Shown: positions 17,844 to 25,591, numbered from the stretch's first letter. The stretch is DNA of 51,371 nucleotides from Candidatus Uhrbacteria bacterium (GCA_013204385.1 JABMNY010000014.1:1-51371), one strand, 5' to 3'. Numbers and translations: made by a program. The notes: generated by a model from the letters alone, not told the origin.

Positions 17844-18569
17844 TCAGCTGGTCTTGTGGACCGGCGAGTCCTTGAGGATCTTTTCGCGCTGCCAAGCGGG
17901 CAGGGTCGCGAAGAAGGTGATTTCGGTCTGGGTGAGGCGCTGATCCTGGCGGTGGGAGAAGATGTCCCTCTCCCAGTGAGAGATGACCAAGTTCTTGTCC
18001 TTAGTCCATGCGAGAACCGGCTGGTCGACGTACTTGGGAACAAACCAGAACAAGGTTTCGCCCACCTGCCCAATGAGGCGGTCGTTCATCCACGTGTCGA
18101 CGTGCATGCCCTGGCGGTTCTGGCGGTTGCGCCGAGGTGTCCTCGGCATCTGCTGGAGCGCGCCAACCTCGTCGATGTAGAGGTGGAGGTGACCGTGCCA
18201 GTTGAGGTTCTTGGAGTCACGGTTCACTTGGCGCAACAGGAGTTCCTTGAGTCGGTGAGAGCGTCCTCCGGTTTTGGTCATGTGGCACAAGTCCGAGAAG
18301 ATCTCGTCCCACTGGCGTCCGACCTGGGAGACCAACCAGCGCTCGATAGGCGAGGCGCGAGAGTCGTGACGTTCGTCCCAGTGTCCCGACCCAGCCTTGA
18401 TGACCGCGTCAGGAGTGTGCTCGATCCACTGGTCAGGGTTGTTCTTGAGTTCCTCCATGTACTGCTTCCAGATCCGGCGGTTGCGCCGGGTTTCCGTGTA
18501 GCAGAGGTGGTTCCAGCTCGAGTCGTGTCCAGACTCGCTGAAAGCTCTGGTGATGCGCTTCGTGGACAT
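17844..18569 (-). CDS. GC-rich orphan protein, function unknown
   Basis: 241 aa from the ATG at 18569 (MSTKRITRAF), preceded by GGGAG 7 nt upstream. The protein is basic and Trp-rich. The stretch SPIERWLVSQVGRQWDEIFSDL recalls an uncharacterised family with a GRPWDKVxSEI-type motif that I remember from other bacteria, but I cannot confirm it. No signal peptide or catalytic motif. It is GC-richer than its neighbours, with its own TTGACA promoter and terminator, so it is a free-standing unit. Its leader holds a perfect Shine-Dalgarno in front of a three-codon minigene (18590-18601), suggesting translational control. Confidence 0.65.
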   Translation of the reverse strand: MSTKRITRAFSESGHDSSWNHLCYTETRRNRRIWKQYMEELKNNPDQWIEHTPDAVIKAGSGHWDERHDSRASPIERWLVSQVGRQWDEIFSDLCHMTKTGGRSHRLKELLLRQVNRDSKNLNWHGHLHLYIDEVGALQQMPRTPRRNRQNRQGMHVDTWMNDRLIGQVGETLFWFVPKYVDQPVLAWTKDKNLVISHWERDIFSHRQDQRLTQTEITFFATLPAWQREKILKDSPVHKTS

Positions 18570-18589
18570 GCATGTCTCCCAGGTGAGGG

Positions 18590-18601
18590 TTATAAATGCA
18601 T
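18590..18601 (-). other. Three-codon leader minigene (Met-His-Leu-stop)
   Basis: Read on the minus strand, AGGAGG (18608-18613) lies 6 nt before ATG CAT TTA TAA. The stop is 20 nt ahead of the main ATG at 18569. This is the best Shine-Dalgarno in the leader, so ribosomes should load here first and reinitiate downstream. Confidence 0.5.
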
Positions 18602-18663
18602 GAGTCACCTCCTGTTTTGTGTGTGGACCTGTTCTCTTTCTTAAACAAGTGAACAAGAAGAGT

Positions 18664-18692
18664 AGTACACACTATTTTAGTTGATTTGTCAA
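18664..18692 (-). promoter_or_regulatory. Promoter of GC-rich orphan gene
   Basis: On the minus strand TTGACA (18687-18692), 17-bp spacer, TGTACT (18664-18669). Leader of about 90 nt. Confidence 0.75.
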
Positions 18693-18741
18693 CCGTTTCT
18701 TGGTAAGATTCTGATGTTACAAAGCTGATAATCTATAGAAT

Positions 18742-19422
18742 ATGCCCCATCCACATCAATCCATGTTAGAGGAGTTTCAGTTCGCGATAAAACATTTTGC
18801 CCCAACAATTCCAGAATCCATAAAGGCAGAAGCACAGCAAATTCATGATGATATCGCTCAAAATGAATCGATTGATGAGACAGCCATTAAGAAGGCGTTT
18901 TATACCATTGGAATTAAAGAATATCCGTATCGTCGAGCATATGAAGAACTGACGCATACAAGCGCACAAGCACAGATGAACAAAATGGTGATAGAGCATG
19001 TTGATGAAACGGTTCGAGCCGTGATTAAACCTCATCTCGACGCAGGAGTTTCACTCGAAGAGCTTGTCTCGAGTGCTATTTTTACGGATCAGTTAGACGC
19101 GAAACAACGGTATCAGGTTGAGGACGGTATTCTTGTGTCCCAGGATAAGCTTGCTGAAAGTCTCAAGTCTCAGGTTGGAACTCAAGCAGATCAATATCAA
19201 GCACTTGTTGATAAATGGACATTTGAAGCAGGTAAGATTCAAGAAGCAATTGTGAATCTTGAAAAACTTGCCCAAGGAGGAGATGAAAATCAACAAGCAG
19301 AGATAAAAGGGAAAGTATCACGTTTGAGAGAGGGGTTTCTTGTGACAGAACCAGACCCACAACTTGAAGAAGTTCAGAAGGAAATTGAATATTGGACAGA
19401 GATGTTTGCAGATGAAGAATAG
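18742..19422 (+). CDS. Hypothetical helical cytoplasmic protein
   Basis: 226 aa, acidic and Gln/Glu/Ala-rich, with likely coiled coil around residues 130-215 (NLEKLAQGGDENQQAEIKGKVSRLREG, in part). No signal peptide, membrane segment or catalytic motif. Not recognised. GATAAT lies 9 nt before the ATG, the near-leaderless spacing of other core genes, but no good -35 is seen. Terminator immediately downstream. Confidence 0.7.
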   Translation: MPHPHQSMLEEFQFAIKHFAPTIPESIKAEAQQIHDDIAQNESIDETAIKKAFYTIGIKEYPYRRAYEELTHTSAQAQMNKMVIEHVDETVRAVIKPHLDAGVSLEELVSSAIFTDQLDAKQRYQVEDGILVSQDKLAESLKSQVGTQADQYQALVDKWTFEAGKIQEAIVNLEKLAQGGDENQQAEIKGKVSRLREGFLVTEPDPQLEEVQKEIEYWTEMFADEE

Positions 19423-19423
19423 A

Positions 19424-19452
19424 GTGACGGGGTCGTAAGGCCCCGTTTATTG
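19424..19452 (+). terminator. Terminator
   Basis: ACGGGG (19427-19432) / CCCCGT (19441-19446), followed by TTATT. Short stem. Confidence 0.65.
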
Positions 19453-19456
19453 GTTG

Positions 19457-19485
19457 TTGAGATAGGGTCGGTGTGCTACTATTTT
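19457..19485 (+). promoter_or_regulatory. Promoter of MBL-fold gene, leaderless
   Basis: TTGAGA (19457-19462), 17-bp spacer, TATTTT (19480-19485), then 6 nt to the ATG at 19492, so transcription would start at the ATG itself. Confidence 0.75.
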
Positions 19486-19491
19486 GTGCGT

Positions 19492-20142
19492 ATGCAAATT
19501 ACTTGGAATGGATTTTCATCCTTTGAAATCATTACGAAGACAGCAAGCTCGGATGTGAGTCTCGTTACGGATCCGTATCAAAATTCAACAGGATTACGAT
19601 TTCCTCGAACTCTCACTGCGCAATTACTTCTTTCTTCTCATAATGAGGAAGATGCGAATAATTTTGAGGCGGTGATGGGGGAGCCGTATCTCATTAATCT
19701 TCCTGGCGAGTTTGAAGTGAAGAGTGTCTTTGTGTTTGGAATTAGTGCTCCTTTGAAACGAGAGGAAGCAGGTTTGCCTGTCAGAAACCTAATCTTTCGT
19801 ATAGAGACAGAAGGAATGAAGTTGGCACATTTAGGAGCCCTTGATCGAGTTTTGACAGATCAAGAGCTACAGAAACTTGAAAATATCGATATTTTGATGG
19901 TTCCTGTTGGAGGCGGTCGAGTCATGGACCCAAAAATTGCAGCAGAAGTTATCTCTCAGATTGAACCACGGGTGGTTATTCCAATGACACACGCACTTGC
20001 TTCTGTGAAAGAATCACTTGGAAGTGTAGACGACTTTTGTAAAACACTTGGAGCTTGTCGACGTGAGGATATGAGTAAGTATAAAATTACAAGAAAAGAT
20101 CTTCCAGAGGATGATATGGTGATCGTGGCACTGACAAAATAA
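19492..20142 (+). CDS. Metallo-beta-lactamase-fold protein with degenerate metal site
   Basis: 216 aa from the ATG at 19492 (MQITWNGFSSFEI), fixed by the promoter directly upstream; the longer frame to 19450 would run into the -35 box. The N-terminus and the later HLGAL and PVGGG segments match small MBL-fold hydrolases of the UlaG/YtnP-like type. The expected HxHxDH zinc motif reads SHNEEDAN here, so catalysis by the usual mechanism is doubtful. It is followed 2 nt later by a small membrane protein and then gyrA, probably one operon. Confidence 0.75.
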   Translation: MQITWNGFSSFEIITKTASSDVSLVTDPYQNSTGLRFPRTLTAQLLLSSHNEEDANNFEAVMGEPYLINLPGEFEVKSVFVFGISAPLKREEAGLPVRNLIFRIETEGMKLAHLGALDRVLTDQELQKLENIDILMVPVGGGRVMDPKIAAEVISQIEPRVVIPMTHALASVKESLGSVDDFCKTLGACRREDMSKYKITRKDLPEDDMVIVALTK

Positions 20143-20144
20143 GT

Positions 20145-20474
20145 ATGTCCGAACATCGGCCTCGACCACAATCCTTGAGACCTTTTACACCAAAACAACG
20201 ATATATGCTTTGGGGGCTTATAGCTTTTGGGGGTATTCTCGGTGTGATGGGTTGGATGAATACGATTTCTCAAATTCGGTTTTCTGGAGAAGGTATTATT
20301 CCTGAGCCTGTTGAGGAGCAGGTGGTAAAAACCATTCAAGGGGCGGGAGCGATGAATGAGGCAGTCCAAGAGAAAACCTCTCTGTTCACAGAAGCGATCG
20401 AGCTTTTAAGAAATAGCTATCTCGAAGAAAAAGCACACATTGAGCAAGAATTAGAGACACCTGTGACTGAATAA
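20145..20474 (+). CDS. Small single-pass membrane protein
   Basis: 109 aa. Basic N-terminus, one transmembrane helix at about residues 20-38 ([18 protein letters not shown]), then an outward or periplasm-like Glu-rich helical tail. Not recognised. It begins 2 nt after the MBL-fold gene and ends 10 nt before gyrA. No Shine-Dalgarno, so translation is probably coupled. Confidence 0.75.
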   Translation: MSEHRPRPQSLRPFTPKQRYMLWGLIAFGGILGVMGWMNTISQIRFSGEGIIPEPVEEQVVKTIQGAGAMNEAVQEKTSLFTEAIELLRNSYLEEKAHIEQELETPVTE

Positions 20475-20484
20475 TCTGATATCT

Positions 20485-22971
20485 ATGGCAAAGAAAACCA
20501 CAAAAAATGAAATTGAGCCTGTGCAACCAATAAAGCGAGATTCTATTATCTCGCAAAGTTTGGTCGAGGAAATGCAGACATCGTATTTGGACTATGCCAT
20601 GTCCGTGATTATCGGGCGTGCACTTCCTGATATTCGTGATGGACTCAAACCTGTACATAGACGCATTCTCTATTCCATGTGGCAGACAGGGTTGCGATCA
20701 AGTGCCAAATTTAAGAAGTGTGCCGCAGTTGTTGGAGATGTACTTGGTAAATACCATCCTCATGGTGATACAGCTGTGTATGATTCTTTGGTGCGTATGG
20801 CGCAAGATTTTTCCATGCGCAATCCGCTCATTCGTGGGCAAGGAAACTTTGGGTCGCTTGATGGAGATAGAGCAGCTGCCTATCGATATACAGAGGCAAA
20901 ACTTGAGCAAATTTCTGAGGAACTTCTTTTGGATATTGATAAAGGAACGGTGGATTTCATGCCGAACTTTGATGGAACACATAAGGAACCAAAAGTTCTT
21001 CCAGCAAAACTTCCAAACTTGCTCATTAATGGAACGGTTGGAATTGCTGTGGGAATGGCCTCAAATATCCCTCCGCATAACCTTATAGAAATTTCGAATG
21101 CCATTTTGCATTTGATTAAAAACAAAGACGCTTCTATAGATGAGTTGTCTGATATCGTGCTCGGTCCAGATTTTCCTACGGGAGCCATTGCGTACAACAG
21201 CAAAGACATGAAGCAGGCTTTTGCGACTGGTCGTGGGGGAGTTGTTGTTCGTGCAAAGACTGATATTGTTGAAGATAAGAAGGGGAACTGGACGATCATC
21301 GTGAGCGAAATCCCGTACCAAGTGAATAAGGCAAACCTTCTGATGAAGATTGCTCAAAATGTTCGTGATAAGAAAATTGAAGGGATTCGTGATTTGCGAG
21401 ATGAATCTGCAAAGGGGGAGGTGCGTATTGTGGTTGAATTGAAAAAGGATGCCTATCCAAAAAAAGTGCTCAATCGACTGTATCAAACGTCACAGCTTCA
21501 AGAGTCTATTCACTACAACATGCTCGCACTTGTTGATAATGGAACACAGCCTCGCATTTTGAATTTAAAGATGATCTTGGAGGAGTATATTAAGCATCGT
21601 CGTGAGGTTGTTCGACGTCGAACAGAATTTGATTTGGAGAAAGCGCGTGATCGGGCTCATATCCTTGAAGGATTGAGTATTGCGATTTTGAAGATCGATG
21701 AGATTATTAAAACGATCAAGAAATCAAATGATAAAGATGAGGCACGACTTAATCTTATTGCGAAGTTTAAGCTTTCAGAACGTCAGGCGGTAGCGATTTT
21801 GGACATGCGTCTTCAACAGCTCGCAAACCTTGAAACATTGAAAGTTGAGACAGAATACAATGAGAAGTTGCAGATCATCAAAGAATTAGAAGCCATTTTG
21901 AATTCTGAGAAACGGATGTTGGCTGTGATTGCGCAAGAGGTTGAGGAATTGCGTGATAAGTACGGTACTCCACGCCGCACACAAATCATCAAACATGGCG
22001 TAAAGGAGTTTTCGATTGAAGATGTGGTTCCAGACACGCAGACAGTTGTGATGATCACAAAAGCGGGATACATCAAGCGTATTCCACCAGACACATTTAA
22101 GGTGCAACATCGCGGAGGAAAAGGAGTTTCTGGACTTACAACAAAGGAAGACGACGTTGTGGAGCAGGTCTTTTCAACGACCACACATAAAGATTTACTC
22201 TTCTTCACTACACGTGGTCGAGTGTTTCGTTTGAAAGCATATGATGTCCCAGAAGCCTCTCGAACGGCAAAGGGGCAGGCAATTGTAAACTTCCTTCAGT
22301 TGGCACCAGGGGAGACAGTGTCAGCAAGTTTTTCCATGGGAGACATGGAGACCATGAAATATCTTTTGATGGTTACAAGCAAAGGAACCGCCAAGAAGGT
22401 GGAGCTTGCAGAGTTTGATAATATTCGACGATCAGGACTTATTGCGATTAAGCTTAATGATGGAGATAGTCTTGAATGGGTGAGACCAACATCTGGAAAG
22501 GATGAGGTCATTCTTGTGAGTCGGCTTGGTCAAGCAATTAGATTCCAAGAATCAGATATTCGTCCAATGGGCCGAACAGCAACGGGAGTTCGAGGAATGA
22601 AGTTTAAGCTAGACGATCAGATTGTTGGGATGGCTGTTGTCTCAAGTGCAAGTGCTAAGAATGGAGAACAACTTCTCGTTGTGATGCATAATGGATATGG
22701 AAAGCGAAGTCCGTTAAAAGAATATAAAGTACAAAAGCGTGGAGGAAGCGGAATCAAGACAGCAAACATTACAAAGAAGACTGGGGAGATTGTCTCTGCG
22801 TATATCGTTCCATCGGACGATGCACGTGATCTTTTTGTGATGACTGAAGGGGGTCAGGTTCTGCGCTCGACGCTGAAATCTGTTTCTGTGCTAGGTCGAG
22901 CGACTCAAGGAGTGCGTATTATGCGATTTAAGAAGGAAGGAGATACCGTTGCTAGCGTCGCGCTAATTTAA
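20485..22971 (+). CDS. gyrA: DNA gyrase subunit A
   Basis: 828 aa, full length. It cuts and rejoins DNA in the gyrase A2B2 complex. The catalytic Tyr is Tyr135 in AAYRYTE. The quinolone-pocket region reads [12 protein letters not shown], with Thr96 where E. coli has Ser83. The C-terminal domain carries a GyrA-box-like QHRGGKG near residue 540 and repeated beta-pinwheel blades, favouring gyrase over topoisomerase IV. gyrB is not in the window. Last gene of a probable three-gene operon; no strong terminator is visible before the next promoter at 22982. Confidence 0.96.
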   Translation: MAKKTTKNEIEPVQPIKRDSIISQSLVEEMQTSYLDYAMSVIIGRALPDIRDGLKPVHRRILYSMWQTGLRSSAKFKKCAAVVGDVLGKYHPHGDTAVYDSLVRMAQDFSMRNPLIRGQGNFGSLDGDRAAAYRYTEAKLEQISEELLLDIDKGTVDFMPNFDGTHKEPKVLPAKLPNLLINGTVGIAVGMASNIPPHNLIEISNAILHLIKNKDASIDELSDIVLGPDFPTGAIAYNSKDMKQAFATGRGGVVVRAKTDIVEDKKGNWTIIVSEIPYQVNKANLLMKIAQNVRDKKIEGIRDLRDESAKGEVRIVVELKKDAYPKKVLNRLYQTSQLQESIHYNMLALVDNGTQPRILNLKMILEEYIKHRREVVRRRTEFDLEKARDRAHILEGLSIAILKIDEIIKTIKKSNDKDEARLNLIAKFKLSERQAVAILDMRLQQLANLETLKVETEYNEKLQIIKELEAILNSEKRMLAVIAQEVEELRDKYGTPRRTQIIKHGVKEFSIEDVVPDTQTVVMITKAGYIKRIPPDTFKVQHRGGKGVSGLTTKEDDVVEQVFSTTTHKDLLFFTTRGRVFRLKAYDVPEASRTAKGQAIVNFLQLAPGETVSASFSMGDMETMKYLLMVTSKGTAKKVELAEFDNIRRSGLIAIKLNDGDSLEWVRPTSGKDEVILVSRLGQAIRFQESDIRPMGRTATGVRGMKFKLDDQIVGMAVVSSASAKNGEQLLVVMHNGYGKRSPLKEYKVQKRGGSGIKTANITKKTGEIVSAYIVPSDDARDLFVMTEGGQVLRSTLKSVSVLGRATQGVRIMRFKKEGDTVASVALI

Positions 22972-22981
22972 GAGGGAATGA

Positions 22982-23010
22982 TTGACAGAAATAGCCCGTA
23001 TTGCTATTAT
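22982..23010 (+). promoter_or_regulatory. rpmF promoter
   Basis: TTGACA (22982-22987), 17-bp spacer, TATTAT (23005-23010). The start near 23017 leaves a leader of about 20 nt. Confidence 0.88.
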
Positions 23011-23036
23011 CCCCGCGTTATTTATCACTTACCGAT

Positions 23037-23369
23037 ATGTCCGTACCAGCGAGTAAAAAATCCCGATCAGCCGTTCGACGTCGACGCTCTCATCATGCGA
23101 TGAAGGCTCAGAATGTTGGTATTTGTGCAGGGTGTCAGGCACCGCTTGTTTCTCATCAAGCATGCACAACTTGTGGCTTTTATAAGGGAAAACAAGTTGT
23201 TGATGTGAGCAGAAATACAGCTCGTCTTGTGAAACGCGCACAACCGGCCGCTCCACAGGCACATGACCATGCAGACCATGACCATGGAGACCATGACCAA
23301 TCAAAAAAACAGAAGAACACAAAGTCAAAGACAAAACTCTTACCTGCAACTGAAGAAAAGGCATCGTAG
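23037..23369 (+). CDS. rpmF: Ribosomal protein L32 with His/Asp-rich tail
   Basis: 110 aa from the ATG at 23037 (MSVPASKKS). The first 60 residues match L32: basic start, RRRRSHHAM, and a zinc ribbon CxxC...CxxC (CAGC, CTTC) followed by GFYKGKQVVDV. L32 is usually about 55-65 aa. Here about 45 extra residues follow, beginning with an alternating His/Asp run (HDHADHDHGDHD) and a Lys-rich stretch. The tail could bind Zn or Ni. The DNA of the His/Asp run is a CATGACCATG-type repeat, so it may have grown by slippage. Own promoter and terminator. Confidence 0.92.
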   Translation: MSVPASKKSRSAVRRRRSHHAMKAQNVGICAGCQAPLVSHQACTTCGFYKGKQVVDVSRNTARLVKRAQPAAPQAHDHADHDHGDHDQSKKQKNTKSKTKLLPATEEKAS

Positions 23370-23386
23370 AATTTACGATGCCTTTT
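23361..23386 (+). terminator. rpmF terminator
   Basis: Perfect stem GCATCGTA (23361-23368) / TACGATGC (23374-23381), then CTTTTAT. It overlaps the end of rpmF and the nusB promoter. Confidence 0.7.
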
Positions 23387-23399
23387 ATGCTATTATAAT
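23372..23399 (+). promoter_or_regulatory. nusB-rnc promoter
   Basis: TTTACG (23372-23377), 16-bp spacer, consensus TATAAT (23394-23399). The -35 lies in the rpmF terminator stem. Leader of about 27 nt without Shine-Dalgarno. Confidence 0.65.
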
Positions 23400-23432
23400 C
23401 GTGTTCCTTATTGCGCTTTTGTTCCTTTCCCT

Positions 23433-23921
23433 ATGTCTAATCGTCATCTTTCTCGTACTATTGCTCTTCAATCACTCTATCAGTGGGATTTTTTGGGGAT
23501 GCCGGAAGGAAAACTTCCAGAGATCATCGCGTTTAACCGCGAGGAGTTTGCTCCAAAATTTGATGATGAAGGGTTCGTCAATGAATTGGTTGATGGAGTA
23601 AAAGATCACTATCTGGAATTAGATGAGGTTATTATTCGCTTTGCTCCAAATTGGCCGATTGACTCGATTACTGTCATTGACCGAAATGTCTTGCGCATGG
23701 GAATTTATGAATTGAAGCTTGCAGAACGCATTCCTGCAAAAGTAGCAATCAATGAAGCGATTGAACTTGCAAAGGGATTTGGAGGGCAAGCATCAGGGCG
23801 ATTTGTAAATGGGGTATTGGGAGCAATTTATAAAGATATGGTTATCCGTGGTGAAGTAAAGGAAGTGGATAAGCCAAAGAAAGAGGAGAAGGAACAGACA
23901 GAAGAATTATCTAATCCCTAA
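23433..23921 (+). CDS. nusB: Transcription antitermination factor NusB
   Basis: 162 aa. Start SNRHLSRTIALQSLYQWDF and the conserved core NVLRMGIYELKLAERIPAKVAINEAIELAKGFGG (in part) followed by FVNGVLGAI are diagnostic. It binds boxA RNA with S10 during rRNA transcription. The C-terminal 20 residues are a Lys/Glu-rich extension. It forms a unit with rnc, 8 nt downstream. No Shine-Dalgarno. Confidence 0.95.
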   Translation: MSNRHLSRTIALQSLYQWDFLGMPEGKLPEIIAFNREEFAPKFDDEGFVNELVDGVKDHYLELDEVIIRFAPNWPIDSITVIDRNVLRMGIYELKLAERIPAKVAINEAIELAKGFGGQASGRFVNGVLGAIYKDMVIRGEVKEVDKPKKEEKEQTEELSNP

Positions 23922-23929
23922 CGAGTTAT

Positions 23930-24625
23930 ATGCCAAAAGAAGAGTACGCAGATTTGGAACAGACCCTCGGCGTGACGTTTCAGAACAAAGATACGCTACG
24001 CCAAGCGCTTGTTCATCGTTCTTACTTAAATGAGCATCCAGATTTTCCTCTCGGTCACAATGAACGTCTCGAATTTCTTGGAGATGCTGTGCTGGAGCTT
24101 GTTGTGACAGAAAATCTTTATCAGAATTACGAGAATCCAGAAGGGGAGCTCACGAACTGGCGAGCCGCATTGGTAAACTCAGAGATGCTCTCCAAATTGT
24201 GTGGAATCCTCGAGGTTGAACCTTATCTCTATCTTTCAAAAGGAGAATCCAAAGATAAAGATTCTAAAGCGCGAAAATATATTCTTGCAAATGCATTCGA
24301 ATCTATTATCGGAGCAATTTATCTCGATCAAGGATGGGATGGAGCAAAAGGATTTATCGAGCGTCGCGTTCTGACTGAGCTTCCAAATATTTTGGAGCAT
24401 CGATTGTATGTCGATCCAAAGAGTCGATTCCAAGAAGCGTCCCAAGAACACCTTGGGATTACTCCATCCTATAAAGTTTTATCTGAAACAGGACCTGATC
24501 ACGAAAAACAATTTGAAGTAGGGGTTTTCTTAGGAAAAGAACAAGTAGCTGTTGGAACAGGAACCTCAAAACAAGAAGCACAAGTTGCTGCTGCAGAGGC
24601 AGGAATTGAAGTAAAGTCTTGGTAA
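23930..24625 (+). CDS. rnc: Ribonuclease III
   Basis: 231 aa, full length. The endonuclease signature HNERLEFLGDAVLEL is intact, with the second acidic cluster near AFESIIGAIYLDQG. A double-stranded RNA-binding domain occupies about residues 160-230. It processes rRNA precursors and structured mRNAs. Co-transcribed with nusB, so rRNA antitermination and processing factors are produced together. Terminator directly after. Confidence 0.96.
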   Translation: MPKEEYADLEQTLGVTFQNKDTLRQALVHRSYLNEHPDFPLGHNERLEFLGDAVLELVVTENLYQNYENPEGELTNWRAALVNSEMLSKLCGILEVEPYLYLSKGESKDKDSKARKYILANAFESIIGAIYLDQGWDGAKGFIERRVLTELPNILEHRLYVDPKSRFQEASQEHLGITPSYKVLSETGPDHEKQFEVGVFLGKEQVAVGTGTSKQEAQVAAAEAGIEVKSW

Positions 24626-24628
24626 AGA

Positions 24629-24658
24629 AAATCCGACCCCGTTGTGGGTCGGTTTTAG
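24629..24658 (+). terminator. rnc terminator
   Basis: CCGACCC (24633-24639) / GGGTCGG (24646-24652) then TTTT. Confidence 0.85.
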
Positions 24659-25059
24659 ATTTCGATACGGGCGAAGAATCGAAATCTCCAGTCGGGGATG
24701 CGGTCAATAATACCGCGTGTGACACCGTTTGGGCGGTGGGTGGCATGAATGAATGTGCGCAGGTTTTCTTCGATGATCCCAACGTGTCCGACATGGTCTG
24801 GGGGAAGTCCTTGCACATTCCGGTAACAAAATCCTTCCATGAAGATGAGATCACCAGGACGGATGTCAAGACGTGGAACGCGTGTAGCCATGCGGGCTTG
24901 ATCTGCCGCTAGGCGTGGAATATCAGTCCCGCACTCTTTAAACAGCCATTGCGTGAAACTAGAGCAGTCTACGATCTTTGGAGCCAAACAGGAGTCAGCA
25001 CCGAGTTGATAGCGTGAGAGCTCCATACGGCTTCTGGCGAGCCCAAGGAGGGGGTTCAT
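24655..25059 (-). CDS. NlpC/P60-family peptidase domain protein
   Basis: 134 aa from the ATG at 25059 (MNPLLGLARS), with AAGGA 7 nt upstream; a longer frame from 25116 would cross the promoter. The NlpC/P60 site is visible: Cys32 in VDCSSFTQWLF, His92 in HVGHVGI and a further His104 in FIHATH. Family members cut peptidoglycan stem peptides. No signal peptide is present, which is odd for a cell-wall enzyme, so it may act inside the cell, on other amide bonds, or be released another way. It belongs to the Shine-Dalgarno-bearing accessory class. Confidence 0.82.
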   Translation of the reverse strand: MNPLLGLARSRMELSRYQLGADSCLAPKIVDCSSFTQWLFKECGTDIPRLAADQARMATRVPRLDIRPGDLIFMEGFCYRNVQGLPPDHVGHVGIIEENLRTFIHATHRPNGVTRGIIDRIPDWRFRFFARIEI

Positions 25060-25086
25060 AGGTGATCCTTTTGTGAGGTCGATGGG

Positions 25087-25130
25087 AGTGTAACGGAAAA
25101 GAAAACACTCCGTCAAAGACGAAGTGCTTT
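25087..25130 (-). promoter_or_regulatory. Promoter of NlpC/P60 gene overlapping a terminator hairpin
   Basis: On the minus strand TTGACG (25111-25116), 18-bp spacer, TACACT (25087-25092). The -35 sits inside a hairpin (25106-25114 with 25118-25126) followed by TTTTC, which looks like a terminator for upstream minus-strand transcription. Confidence 0.65.
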
Positions 25131-25131
25131 C

Positions 25132-25152
25132 TGGTGCATCGGGTGGGGTTCG
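25132..25152 (-). repeat. Copy of the tRNA-Lys 3' end (21 bp, direct repeat)
   Basis: Exact copy of 25311-25331, which is the CCA end, acceptor 3' strand and half of the T arm of tRNA-Lys. The 5' part of a tRNA is absent, so this is not a functional gene. It resembles an attachment-site repeat. Confidence 0.75.
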
Positions 25153-25272
25153 CCTTCACCTCTCACCGCTGCAGCGGTTCGGGTGAAGGTCCGGGTCTCG
25201 CCATGCTGTCTGCTGACAGCATAAGGCTCCGACCGTTCTCATCCCACGCAAGCCAACCGCTTGGCTTGCTAC
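25153..25272. other. Three consecutive perfect hairpins between tRNA-Lys repeats
   Basis: Stem 1: CCTTCACC (25153-25160) / GGTGAAGG (25182-25189) enclosing the palindrome ACCGCTGCAGCGGT. Stem 2: ATGCTGTC (25203-25210) / GACAGCAT (25215-25222). Stem 3: CAAGCCAA (25249-25256) / TTGGCTTG (25261-25268). No gene is supported; an open frame on the minus strand runs through the tRNA and is spurious. Confidence 0.7.
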
Positions 25273-25277
25273 CCGAC

Positions 25278-25310
25278 ACAAAAAAACCCCAGCAGAGCTG
25301 AGATTTTTTT
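25278..25310 (-). terminator. tRNA-Lys terminator
   Basis: On the minus strand CTCAGC / GCTGGG with a TCT loop, then T7. Confidence 0.75.
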
Positions 25311-25385
25311 TGGTGCATCGGGTGGGGTTCGAACCCACGGCCAAGAGATTAAGAGTCTCCTGCTCTACCACTGAGCTACCGATGC
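25311..25385 (-). tRNA. tRNA-Lys (anticodon CTT)
   Basis: Cloverleaf on the minus strand: acceptor GCATCGG / CCGATGC, D arm GCTCAGTGGTAGAGC, anticodon loop CTCTTAA with CTT, T arm GTGGGTTCGAACCCCAC, discriminator A and encoded CCA (25311-25313). It reads AAG codons. It is followed by its own terminator, and a 21-bp copy of its 3' end lies about 160 bp further on. Confidence 0.94.
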
Positions 25386-25407
25386 ATTTCTTTTGTGTGT
25401 AACGGCA

Positions 25408-25453
25408 GTAATATGCCAGATTGATTGACGTCCGTCAAGATTTGAGATAGAAT
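25408..25453. promoter_or_regulatory. Crossing divergent promoters of tRNA-Lys and tRNA-Arg
   Basis: Plus: TTGACG (25425-25430), 17-bp spacer, TAGAAT (25448-25453). Minus: TTGACG (25433-25438) with CATATT (25410-25415, 17-bp spacer) or TATTAC (25408-25413, 19-bp spacer). The two -35 boxes form the palindrome TTGACGTCCGTCAA and cross over, so polymerase cannot use both at once. Confidence 0.72.
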
Positions 25454-25590
25454 CTCGACGTACTTAAAGCGTTCACAATTGAATGAGGTTCCGCCGCCCG
25501 AGCGAGCACTGAAGGAAATGTAGGTAAATCCTACATTGACTGAAGAGCGCAGCGAGAAGGTGGAAGATCGTCAATTTTGGACGCTTTACC
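25454..25590 (+). ncRNA. Candidate structured leader RNA ahead of tRNA-Arg
   Basis: Between the promoter and tRNA-Arg lie about 130 nt that fold: outer stem TAAAGCGT (25465-25472) / ACGCTTTA (25581-25588), then AATTGA (25477-25482) / TCAATT (25571-25576), TTCCGCC (25489-25495) / GGTGGAA (25559-25565), and a terminal hairpin AATGTAGG / CCTACATT (25517-25537). The large internal loops contain ACTGAAG twice and GCGAG twice. No open frame with start signals. It could be a processed small RNA or a long tRNA 5' leader. I do not recognise a known family. Confidence 0.5.
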
Positions 25591-25591
25591 T

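Noticed and set aside
17698-17895. 66-residue N-terminal extension of the S1 protein
   Set aside because: Sequence is unlike S1 proteins and runs into the terminator of the neighbouring gene.
17796-18644. 282-codon plus-strand frame opposite the GC-rich orphan
   Set aside because: GC-rich shadow; the minus strand has promoter, Shine-Dalgarno and terminator.
23260-23300. CRISPR-like or satellite repeat
   Set aside because: The CATGACCATG-type repeats are short, in frame and encode the His/Asp tail of L32.
25156-25371. 71-codon minus-strand frame across tRNA-Lys
   Set aside because: It reads through the tRNA, its terminator and three hairpins; no start signals.
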